DNA from: JAWPMT01 sp965215825
GTDB lineage: Bacteria; Bacteroidota; Bacteroidia; Cytophagales; Cyclobacteriaceae
DNA: 64,000 nt
Direction of reading: 5' to 3'
Assembly: GCA_965215825.1 (NCBI GenBank)
Contig: CBDCEM010000003.1
Span: forward strand, 3,844,001 to 3,908,000
Positions 41,909-49,888 of the stretch are shown piece by piece. Position 1 is the first letter of the stretch; the number at the start of each line of letters is the position of its first letter. A program made the position numbers and the translations under genes. The notes beneath the pieces are model-generated. The model did no database searches and was not told where the DNA came from. It saw only the letters and a program-made list of their open reading frames with translations.

Positions 41909-43966
41909 TTAGTTGAGTAAGATCTCATCCAGGAAAATCCAGCTTTTTCCACCAGGGCTTGGATGCCAATCGGGATTGGTGCCCACATTCTCAACAAGTA
42001 CCCGCACATATTTAGCTCCCTCCACCTGCACGGGTACATCAAAGTAATGCATGCCTTCCACGAGCGTTTTGGGCTGTTCCAATGGCAAGTCAAGTTTGCC
42101 TGCCGACTGAAAAAGCTTCCCATCCATGGAATAAGTGACCGTGATTGCTCTTGGGTAAAAAATCCAGCTACCCTGTGCAGCCAATGCACTAACGGTTACT
42201 TTGCTCAGTGCTTTGGGTTCTTCCAACTCAAGCGTGGCCGAGGCATTTTCTCCTTCATAACCGATCCATAATCCATCGGTAAATCGCTGCGTACCTTTTT
42301 GACCATCAATGAGTGTCAACCCTCCTTTTCCTTTGTACTTGCCACTTGGGGCCTTAGCTAGCCTTGCGGCAATGGGCATAATACGCGCTCGTGTCAGACG
42401 CTGTTGGCTGATTTCACTAAAGCTCCAGCCGGGCTTGTGACTGATGGCCTTCACAATGACAGACTCATTGATAGCAATAGGAGCTGAGTAACGCGCGCTC
42501 AATGAATCCGGATCTGTTCCATCCAGGGTATAGTAAATGTTGACCCCCTTCATGCTGGCCGTCATTTCCAGCATCACCTGGTCCTGGAATATTTCCTTTT
42601 CCACAGCAAATACAGGAGGTCCCAGCAAGCTCTCATCAAAAATATCATCGTATGCTCCGGCGTGAATGTTCAGCAAGGGTTTCGCATTTTTTAAATCTTC
42701 CAGGCCCGCTTTTGTGGTTTTAGCATTCCAAACGTAGAGATCTTTCAAACCTGGCATTTCCTTTAGAATTGGAATCACTTCATCTGTGACCGCCGTACCA
42801 TACAAGTTGAGAGATTCCAGGTATTGTAATTCCTTCAATGCTTCAATTGACTTTTCGGATATCTGTGTTTGTTGTAGTTGCAGTTTTTTCAGGTAGGTAT
42901 ACCGCGACAATTGGCCGCTTTGATCGTCTGTAAAATCACTACCTGCAAGGTTCAGCTCCAGTACATTATCAGCGATGGACTTCAGTGATTTGAATGCATC
43001 ATTTTTCAGGTCTTGTCGAAACGAAAGGTTGACAATGACCATGGGGTTGTCTTCTGCTACGGGATGCACAGGAATGCCATTATCAAGAAAGTCCTGAAAA
43101 TCCTTTTCACTCAGTGGGTCCACATCATCGTAGGCGACTTTGGCTGCAGGCTGACTAAATTTCTCCAGGATGGCATTCATCGGATCACGGCCTTCCATCT
43201 CTGCTACCCGGCACTCCACACACGCTTCATTGCTAACCCACCACTGTAGCAAGGTCAACTCATCTTCTGTAAGTTGGGATTTCCCTTTTGGCGGCATGTG
43301 TTTATCATCTTCCATTGGCAGAGCTACCCGTTTCAGGAAAGGACTACTGAGGTGATCTTCAAAATCGAAAATGGCACCACCTTCCCCTCCTGACAATAAT
43401 CCTGCTGTAGTGGTCATCACCAACTCTCCTTTAGCTTTGGAGGGGTTGTGACAGGAGTTGCATTTGGTATCCAGAATAGGCTTGATGATCTGATCAAAGA
43501 CCAGGGCCTCATCGATATTAGGAATGATGATCGTTCCATCTACAGGTCTGCTAAAGAGGTAATCTTCACCATGCGTCATGTTACCTCCGAAGTGGCCAGT
43601 AAGAATTAACAAAATTGACACAACTGCCAGCGCCGGAAACTGATACTGCCCAAGGTATCTTTTGACATGATTTACAAACGCCAGTACAGCGACGATCGCT
43701 AATGCGATGCCCATCCACTTGTGCCAGTTCAAAGCCTCCTCCTGATACCCTCCTTCATCCGCAAGCATCAACCCCGTCGCCACGGCGATCACAGCAGATG
43801 CGGCTCCAAGGAATAAGGCGATTCCTATGGAAAAGTCCAGGTCAGTCCTCTTTTTCCATCTTTTAATTACTTCAAGTGCAAACGCAAAGAACAAAATACC
43901 AATTGGCATGTGCACAATAAGCGGGTGAAAGCGAGCAATGTTCAAATAGAAGCCAGGTTCTTGCAT
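41909..43966 (-). CDS. DUF2231/cytochrome c/leucine-rich/discoidin-like membrane protein
   Basis: 685 residues. An N-terminal four-helix membrane module (1-125, ARFHPLIVHMPIGILFFAFA) is of the DUF2231 type. Next is a PSCyt1-like cytochrome c domain with a single heme site CNSCH at 169-173 and a downstream HMPPKGKSQLTEDE with an axial Met. Leucine-rich-repeat-like strands follow (about 315-410, LNLAGSDFTD, LNLYGTAVTDEVIP), then a chitobiase/Fn3-like domain (MLEMTASMKGVNIYYTLDGT) and a C-terminal discoidin-like domain ending SWIFLDEILLN. Heme outside the membrane suggests electron transfer. Last gene of the Planctomycetes-like operon. Confidence 0.82.
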   Translation of the reverse strand: MQEPGFYLNIARFHPLIVHMPIGILFFAFALEVIKRWKKRTDLDFSIGIALFLGAASAVIAVATGLMLADEGGYQEEALNWHKWMGIALAIVAVLAFVNHVKRYLGQYQFPALAVVSILLILTGHFGGNMTHGEDYLFSRPVDGTIIIPNIDEALVFDQIIKPILDTKCNSCHNPSKAKGELVMTTTAGLLSGGEGGAIFDFEDHLSSPFLKRVALPMEDDKHMPPKGKSQLTEDELTLLQWWVSNEACVECRVAEMEGRDPMNAILEKFSQPAAKVAYDDVDPLSEKDFQDFLDNGIPVHPVAEDNPMVIVNLSFRQDLKNDAFKSLKSIADNVLELNLAGSDFTDDQSGQLSRYTYLKKLQLQQTQISEKSIEALKELQYLESLNLYGTAVTDEVIPILKEMPGLKDLYVWNAKTTKAGLEDLKNAKPLLNIHAGAYDDIFDESLLGPPVFAVEKEIFQDQVMLEMTASMKGVNIYYTLDGTDPDSLSARYSAPIAINESVIVKAISHKPGWSFSEISQQRLTRARIMPIAARLAKAPSGKYKGKGGLTLIDGQKGTQRFTDGLWIGYEGENASATLELEEPKALSKVTVSALAAQGSWIFYPRAITVTYSMDGKLFQSAGKLDLPLEQPKTLVEGMHYFDVPVQVEGAKYVRVLVENVGTNPDWHPSPGGKSWIFLDEILLN

Positions 43967-43972
43967 GGGGAA

Positions 43973-44836
43973 TCAGTTGCTGATAAAAATTTCGTCGATA
44001 AATAACCAGGGAGTCGTCCCCTGGCCGTCGTGCCACTCGGGAATTCCATCCATGATGACTTTTACCTCAATTACGTCATTTGCAGTGCGATTCAAAGGCA
44101 CTTCTACGAAGCGAAAAGTCTTGGATGAAAAGGTGTTGGGGGCTGTTGTTTCCGAACTTCCCAGTAAGTTTTGGCCTTGCCAAACCTCCACTCGACTGGG
44201 AGCAAAAATCCAGGAGCCATGGTCCTCCATAATGCTCAATGTCAATCGTTCCACCTTTGATACTCCCTCCAACTGAAACACTGTGGTGTCTGCCGAAAAT
44301 CCCAGCCAGCGACCATCTCTGAAATTCATGGATCCTTTCTTTTGATCCGAAAGTAAAAGGGCTCCTTTCCCGGCGTATTGAGGGGCCGGAAGCGGATCAA
44401 CAGCGACGTTCAGTTGCCTTTTGGGTGCGATTCGATAGACACTGACACGAACAACTTCACTGTCCTGATAGTCCGGATGGAATGCTTTAGCGGTAATGGT
44501 AGTAGAAGTTCTTATAGAGATGGGGTCCTCATAAATGGCGCTGTTCTCCGAGACTTCCTTATTTCCTATTGCGTATCGGAGGACCACACCATCGACATCC
44601 AGGTCCAGACGGACGGAGGTTTCTGCATCAAAAAAGGTCTCTGCTACTTCGATGGTTGGTGGGGCAAGTTGGAATTGGCCTACAGTAGCGTATTGGGCTT
44701 GGGTTGTCGAGGATAAAAGTATCAAAAATATGAGTATATAAAATCCCCCTTGCCCCCATTTGCAAGAGGAAACTCTTCCGGCCGTAGTGATTTTTCGTGA
44801 GGCTGGTAAGTTCAATAGAAATTGTCGCAGACTCAT
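43973..44836 (-). CDS. Secreted protein with Fn3-associated and discoidin-like domains
   Basis: I take ATG 44836, whose ATGA overlaps the stop of the upstream NHL gene, giving 287 residues; a longer frame reaches 44881. The leader is FYILIFLILLSSTTQAQ. A chitobiase/Fn3-associated domain (PTIEVAETFFDAETSVRLDL) is followed by a discoidin-like C-terminal half (KGALLLSDQKKGSMNFRDGR, DHGSWIFAPSRVEVW, PWLFIDEIFISN). The C-terminal half closely resembles that of the next gene in the operon, so the two arose by duplication of the module. Probably binds glycan or protein outside the cell. Confidence 0.75.
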   Translation of the reverse strand: MSLRQFLLNLPASRKITTAGRVSSCKWGQGGFYILIFLILLSSTTQAQYATVGQFQLAPPTIEVAETFFDAETSVRLDLDVDGVVLRYAIGNKEVSENSAIYEDPISIRTSTTITAKAFHPDYQDSEVVRVSVYRIAPKRQLNVAVDPLPAPQYAGKGALLLSDQKKGSMNFRDGRWLGFSADTTVFQLEGVSKVERLTLSIMEDHGSWIFAPSRVEVWQGQNLLGSSETTAPNTFSSKTFRFVEVPLNRTANDVIEVKVIMDGIPEWHDGQGTTPWLFIDEIFISN

Positions 44837-45864
44837 ATCGTCCTTATCAATTTGATGGGATATGCACCGAAGGCATTCCATTGTGGTACATAGAGGTTGT
44901 CATCCAGGTCCACACATACATCATGTGGATGGCGGAATATTTTAAAGGCCTGACGTATGGGTTTGAGGGTACCTGCCTCATAACTTGGCGTAGTGCCTCC
45001 GGGAGCAGAAACCAGTTGGTTGTTTTTGTCGAGTATGGAAACAAACCCTGTCCCTTCAGAACCTTCACCGGACCAAATGGTCGCCAGGTACACCTGCTCA
45101 TCTTTGATTACCGGGCGGCAAATGAAAGCACCCGGCAAATGAATGGTCTCCAGGTATAGGCCATCCATCGAAAATCGCTTCAACTTATTGGCCATTCGGT
45201 CTGTGATCAACAAAGTGGGTGCTTCTTCTCCCCGTTGATCAATGCAAATCCCATGGGCATTAGAGAAGTGATGTTCTTCCTCTCCTCTTCCCCCAAAGAT
45301 GTTCTTCAACTCACCCTTTGCATCGTAATGAATGATGTATTGTGAGCCGTAACCATCTGCTACATAGATGTCACCGTTTTCAGCAATGGCCGTTTCTGTA
45401 GGGACATAGCCTTCCTCCTGATCGTACTTACCAGAAGCGCTTGGATATGGAATGGTCAGAATGACCTGTCCTTTCAAATCGGTTTTGATGATTTCGTGGC
45501 GGTTGTTATCCGCGATGTACAGAAAATCTTCACCGCCCTCATCTTTCAACGTCAGGCCATGACCACCGGGATATTCATTACCCCAGGTTTCCAATAGCTT
45601 ACCTGATTTGTCATAAATGAGAATATTATTTTTGGTTTCGTTGGTCAATAAAATCAACCGGCCACGGCTATCTTCCACCATCTCGTGGCAATCTTTCACC
45701 GGGTAGTAAGTCGCGTTGAGCGCACCCCAATTCAAATCGATCTTATAACGAAAGTCGCCATGACCAATTATCTGATCCTGCTCAACACTTGCAAAACCTG
45801 ATAGTGCAAGGCCTGCTCCCATCAGACCACCCCCGCTTCTTTTGATAAAAGTACGTCGCTGCAT
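44833..45864 (-). CDS. Tat-exported NHL-repeat beta-propeller
   Basis: 343 residues with a Tat signal (MQRRTFIKRSGGGLMGAGLA, RR at 3-4). Six-bladed NHL-like repeats follow, with blades such as HEMVEDSRGRLILLTNETKN, YPGGHGLTLKDEGGEDFLYI, AIAENGDIYVADGYG, NAHGICIDQRG and HPHDVCVDLDDNLYVPQWNA. Repeated His and Asp at blade tops resemble peptidyl-hydroxyglycine-lyase-like or SMP-30-like propellers, but no activity can be claimed. Tat export means folding, perhaps with a cofactor, before secretion. It overlaps the DUF1501 gene by 1 bp and the next gene by 4 bp. Confidence 0.85.
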   Translation of the reverse strand: MQRRTFIKRSGGGLMGAGLALSGFASVEQDQIIGHGDFRYKIDLNWGALNATYYPVKDCHEMVEDSRGRLILLTNETKNNILIYDKSGKLLETWGNEYPGGHGLTLKDEGGEDFLYIADNNRHEIIKTDLKGQVILTIPYPSASGKYDQEEGYVPTETAIAENGDIYVADGYGSQYIIHYDAKGELKNIFGGRGEEEHHFSNAHGICIDQRGEEAPTLLITDRMANKLKRFSMDGLYLETIHLPGAFICRPVIKDEQVYLATIWSGEGSEGTGFVSILDKNNQLVSAPGGTTPSYEAGTLKPIRQAFKIFRHPHDVCVDLDDNLYVPQWNAFGAYPIKLIRTI

Positions 45865-47348
45865 CAGGCCAGAATATCTTTTACTACGTGCCCCTCCACA
45901 TCGGTAAGCCTGTATCGCCTTCCCTGGTATTTGTAGGTGAGTTTTTCATGATCTATTCCAAGCTGATGCAACAGCGTCGCCTGGAAATCATGCACATGCA
46001 CGGGATCTTTCACGATGTTGTAGCCAAACTCATCGGTTTCTCCATGTACAATCCCGGGCTTGATACCCCCTCCGGCCATCCACATGGAAAAGCACCTTGG
46101 ATGGTGGTCACGTCCGTAATTGACCTCCGTGAGTGTTACCTGGCTATAGTTGGTACGACCGAACTCACCGCCCCAAATGACCAACGTATCTTCCAACATG
46201 CCACGTTGTTTCAAGTCCATCACCAATGCAGCAGATGCCTGATCCACATCCATGGCTTGCTTTTGTATCGCCCCGGGTAGGTTGTCATGCTGATCCCAGC
46301 CCATGTGATACAACTGGATAAATCGCACCCCTTTTTCGGCCATCCTTCTCGCCAGAATACAATTGGCCGCATAGGTACCAGGGGTCAATGCATCCGGGCC
46401 ATACATGCGATAGATGTAATCCGGTTCATCTTCGATATTCATGACCTCAGGAACCGAAGTTTGCATCCGGTAAGCCATTTCATATTGAGAAATTCTGCTT
46501 TGAATTTCTGGGTCGCCATATTCCTCAAACTGCATACTGTTCAATTGAAACAGGTTATCCAGCATTATGCGTCGGTTTTCGCGCGTAAGCCCTTTTGGGT
46601 CATTGAGGTACAATACCGGATCTTTGGCCGCCCGAAATTGTACGCCCTGATGTAGTGAATGCAGAAATCCATTTCCCCACAACCTGGAGTACAAGGGTTG
46701 CCCATTCGGACGTCCGGTCCCTCTGGAAAGCAATACGGAAAAAGTAGGTAGGTTTTCATTCTCACTGCCCAGGCCATAACTCATCCAGGAACCTATACTA
46801 GGTCGGCCAGGTTGCTGTGAGCCTGTTTGAAAAAAGGTAATGGCCGGATCATGGTTGATGGCCTCGGTGTACATCGAATTGATGATGCACAGTTCATCAG
46901 ATATTTTGGAAGTATATGGGAGCAAATCACTGATCCAGGCGCCATTTTGACCTCTTTGCTTGAACTCAAATTGGGAACCGACCAGTGGGAAGTTGTCTTG
47001 TCCGGAAGTCATCCCAGTCAATCGCTGACCGTTTCGAATGGATTCCGGTAAATCTTCGCCTCTTCTTTTATTCAGCATTGGTTTGTAATCAAACAACTCC
47101 AATTGAGAGGGGCCACCGCTTTGAAAAAGGTAAATGATCCGCTTGGCCTTAGCCGCATGGTGCAGGACATCCAGGGTGCCAGATATGCGCCCTGAAGCCC
47201 CATCCGCCTGCAGCACACCTTTTTCCTTTCTGAGCATCTTCATGCCCATGAGGCTGCTCAACGCCAGCGTACCTGCCCCGAGTGCCGCCTTTCCTAAAAA
47301 GGCCCGGCGGTTTTCATTCAATGCGTATTCCTCTAATTCCTTTTTCAT
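45864..47348 (-). CDS. DUF1501 Tat-exported sulfatase-like protein
   Basis: 494 residues with a Tat leader (NENRRAFLGKAALGAGTLAL). DUF1501 features: AKRIIYLFQSGGPSQLELFD near the start, INSMYTEAINHDPAITFFQT, SIGSWMSYGLGS, GVRFIQLYHMGWDQHDNLPG, LVIWGGEFGRTNYSQ and GRDHHPRCFSMWMAGGGIKP. The family belongs to the alkaline-phosphatase/sulfatase superfamily; the Asp/His-rich motifs suggest metal binding, but the substrate is unknown. It nearly always pairs with PSD1-type proteins, as here, 12 bp upstream. Confidence 0.92.
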   Translation of the reverse strand: MKKELEEYALNENRRAFLGKAALGAGTLALSSLMGMKMLRKEKGVLQADGASGRISGTLDVLHHAAKAKRIIYLFQSGGPSQLELFDYKPMLNKRRGEDLPESIRNGQRLTGMTSGQDNFPLVGSQFEFKQRGQNGAWISDLLPYTSKISDELCIINSMYTEAINHDPAITFFQTGSQQPGRPSIGSWMSYGLGSENENLPTFSVLLSRGTGRPNGQPLYSRLWGNGFLHSLHQGVQFRAAKDPVLYLNDPKGLTRENRRIMLDNLFQLNSMQFEEYGDPEIQSRISQYEMAYRMQTSVPEVMNIEDEPDYIYRMYGPDALTPGTYAANCILARRMAEKGVRFIQLYHMGWDQHDNLPGAIQKQAMDVDQASAALVMDLKQRGMLEDTLVIWGGEFGRTNYSQVTLTEVNYGRDHHPRCFSMWMAGGGIKPGIVHGETDEFGYNIVKDPVHVHDFQATLLHQLGIDHEKLTYKYQGRRYRLTDVEGHVVKDILA

Positions 47349-47360
47349 CTTATCAGCTTT

Positions 47361-49700
47361 TTATCCGCGGGTTACCGCCTCGTCCAGGTTCAAAATGGCA
47401 TTGGCTACCAGGGTATAGGCAGCCAGATCAATACTCGGTTCAACCACCTTATATCGTCCTATGGTCAGGTAAGCTTTCGCACGTTCAGGATCTTCTTCGA
47501 ACGCCAATCTTTCATTCTCAAAGTATGCCTGTAACAGTTCCACCTCTTCATCTGAAGGTCTCCTGGAGGTTACTTGATAGAACATGCTCGCAATTACATT
47601 TTCTGAGTCCTCATTATTCTCAATTGTACGTTTCGCCAACGCACGACTGGCTTCTACAATTTGAGGGTCATTAAGTAACACCAAGGCTTGAAGTGGTGTG
47701 GAGGTCTGTTGTCGTTGCACCGTACATAAATCCCTGCTGGAAGCGTCGAAGGTCATCATACTTGGAGGCGGCACAGTTCGTTTCCAGAAAGTATAGAGGC
47801 TTCTGCGGTAAACCAGGTTTCCGGAATCCACCTCATATCGTGCGGTACTACCACCACCACCACCAGTGGTTTCCTTCCATAGCCCTTCAGGTTGATACGG
47901 TTTCACACTGGGGCCTCCAATTTCCTTATTCAGGAGACCACTTACTGCCAGGGCCTGGTCCCGGATCATTTCGGCACTTAATCGCAGCCTGGGAGCGCGT
48001 GCCAGGTACAGGTTTTCAGGGTCACGCTGCTGTAATTCCGGCGTTACCTTACTTGACTGCTGATAGGTGGCTGACATCACCATGAACTTCAGCATGGCTT
48101 TGGTGTTCCATCCATCCTTTTGATATTTCAATGCCAGATAATCCAGTAGGGCCGGGTGCGTTGGTAACGACCCCTGATTCCCAAAATCATTGGCAGTAGC
48201 TACGATGCCTTTTCCAAAAACCTGCTGCCAAAGACGATTTACGGCCACTCGTGAAGTCAGAGGGTTCTCTTCATCAAACAGCCATTGCGCCAATCCAAGG
48301 CGGTCCCTCTGGTACTCCTCTTTGTATCCCAAAATTGCAGGAGGCGTATCTGGCAACACTTCTTCTGTAGGTTGATCATAAACGCCACGGTTTAATATAT
48401 GGGTCTTCCGGGGTTCATCCATCTCCTTCATGACCATCAGTGGAATGGATGGCGCTTCGTTTCGGTTGTTGATGAATGTCAATACCTCATCAATGTCCTG
48501 TTGGGAGATCTCTATTCTTGGCTCGGCTGCCAACTGATTCATGTTGATTAGTCCAACTTCAGGAATGTTGTTGAAGAAGGCATACATGGCGAAGTAGTCC
48601 TTTTGGGTAATGGGATCATACTTGTGATCATGGCACCGGGAACATTCCATGGTAAGCCCCAGAAATGCAATGCCAACTGTTTGACTTCTATCGGCGACAT
48701 ATTCGGTACGATATTCTTCGGGAATCACCCCTCCTTCCGCGGTGATCTTATGATTCCTGTTAAAGGAAGTCGCCACCACCATCTCCATCGTCGGATTGGG
48801 CATCAAGTCTCCGGCCAGCTGCCACGAGACAAACTGATCATAGGGCAAGTTTTGATTGAAGGCATGGATCACCCAATCTCTCCATGGCCAGGAGATACGT
48901 TCGAAATCATCCTGATAACCATGGGTATCTGCGTAGCGTGCTAACTCCATCCAGTCAATGGCCATTCGCTCACCAAATGCGGGAGACGCCAACAATTCGT
49001 CTACCACTTTTTCATAAGCTTCCTGGGAGGGGTTGGCCACGAATGTCTCAACCATTTCTGGTGTAGGAGGTAATCCGGTAAGGTCGAATGTAACTCGTCG
49101 TAGCAGCTTTTCAGGGGCCTCCCTTTCCGAAGGCTTAAATCCGCGTTGACGCATTTTCTCCACTGTAAATTGATCAATGTCATTGTTGCCCCAGTCGATG
49201 TTACTGATCTCAGGGACCAGGGGGTCCCTGGGCCTGGTGAATGCCCAGTGCTTTTTCCATTCCGCTCCTTGTGCCACCCACTTTTTAAGGATTTTCTTTT
49301 CCCGATCCGTCAAGGACAAGTTTGACTCGGGCGGAGGCATCATGTCATCCGGATTTTCCGTGAAGATGCGCTGAATAAGTGTACTGCTATCTGGCTCTCC
49401 TGGTATTAAGGCAAACCGGTCCTGATGTTTGCCAAGGGCATTGAATGCAAATTCAGCCGTATGAAATGCCAGCCCTCCCTCCCGGGTATTGGGATCAGGG
49501 CCATGGCACTTAAAGCACCGATCCGATAAGATTGGCTTCACATGAAAGTTAAAATCAACAATAGCTGGAATAGCATTCTCATCGATGTTGACACTTTCCA
49601 CGGATTGACTGGTTCTACAAGCGTATATCAGTGCCCCCACAAATACACAGGTTACAAACCAGAATAGCGCTTTAGAAAAAAGTGATCGCGAGAAAACCAT
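47361..49700 (-). CDS. PSCyt1-PSCyt2-PSD1 cytochrome protein
   Basis: 779 residues with a lipoprotein-like leader (ALFWFVTCVFVGALIYAC). In order: PSCyt1 cytochrome domain with heme site CFKCH at 62-66 and the later DDMMPPPESNLSLTDRE; PSCyt2/DUF1549 (about 155-360, LRRVTFDLTGLPPTPEM, MECSRCHDHKYDPITQKDYF with a second CxxCH); and PSD1/DUF1553 (about 430-760, SRVAVNRLWQQVFGKGIVAT, RDLCTVQRQQTSTPLQALVL). The set is typical of Planctomycetes and a few Bacteroidota. It is envelope-anchored and probably redox-active; the reaction is unknown. First gene of its operon. Confidence 0.92.
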   Translation of the reverse strand: MVFSRSLFSKALFWFVTCVFVGALIYACRTSQSVESVNIDENAIPAIVDFNFHVKPILSDRCFKCHGPDPNTREGGLAFHTAEFAFNALGKHQDRFALIPGEPDSSTLIQRIFTENPDDMMPPPESNLSLTDREKKILKKWVAQGAEWKKHWAFTRPRDPLVPEISNIDWGNNDIDQFTVEKMRQRGFKPSEREAPEKLLRRVTFDLTGLPPTPEMVETFVANPSQEAYEKVVDELLASPAFGERMAIDWMELARYADTHGYQDDFERISWPWRDWVIHAFNQNLPYDQFVSWQLAGDLMPNPTMEMVVATSFNRNHKITAEGGVIPEEYRTEYVADRSQTVGIAFLGLTMECSRCHDHKYDPITQKDYFAMYAFFNNIPEVGLINMNQLAAEPRIEISQQDIDEVLTFINNRNEAPSIPLMVMKEMDEPRKTHILNRGVYDQPTEEVLPDTPPAILGYKEEYQRDRLGLAQWLFDEENPLTSRVAVNRLWQQVFGKGIVATANDFGNQGSLPTHPALLDYLALKYQKDGWNTKAMLKFMVMSATYQQSSKVTPELQQRDPENLYLARAPRLRLSAEMIRDQALAVSGLLNKEIGGPSVKPYQPEGLWKETTGGGGGSTARYEVDSGNLVYRRSLYTFWKRTVPPPSMMTFDASSRDLCTVQRQQTSTPLQALVLLNDPQIVEASRALAKRTIENNEDSENVIASMFYQVTSRRPSDEEVELLQAYFENERLAFEEDPERAKAYLTIGRYKVVEPSIDLAAYTLVANAILNLDEAVTRG

Positions 49701-49738
49701 TGTTACAATTTAAACTTATTCCTTGATGTTTTCACGAC

Positions 49739-49745
49739 CAAACTA
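49739..49745 (-). promoter_or_regulatory. Promoter-like element before the PSD1 operon
   Basis: The minus strand reads TAGTTTG, one base short of TAnnTTTG, 39 bp before the PSD1 start codon and directly beside the first GGGTTACAAG repeat. Confidence 0.3.
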
Positions 49746-49746
49746 G

Positions 49747-49788
49747 GGGTTACAAGCTTAAAATCAGGGTTACAAGATGGGTTACAGG
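49747..49788. promoter_or_regulatory. Three direct repeats GGGTTACAAG, candidate activator sites
   Basis: GGGTTACAAG at 49747-49756 and 49767-49776 and GGGTTACAGG at 49779-49788; a shorter GTTACAA lies at 49702-49708. Start-to-start spacing is 20 and 12 bp, close to whole helical turns. On the minus strand they sit just upstream of the promoter-like element of the PSD1 operon, where an OmpR/SARP-type activator would bind. The regulator gene ends 100 bp away. Confidence 0.6.
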
Positions 49789-49888
49789 CTTAGAAAAGTG
49801 AAAATTTCTTATACTCCAGGATTGCTTCGATGGAGATGATTCATTTAGAAAACCGAGGTGACAATTTTGTCAACTTTCTTCTCAAGAT

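Noticed and set aside
45888..46280. 130-residue plus-strand frame inside the DUF1501 gene
   Set aside because: Antisense of conserved His/Asp motifs of DUF1501; no independent evidence.
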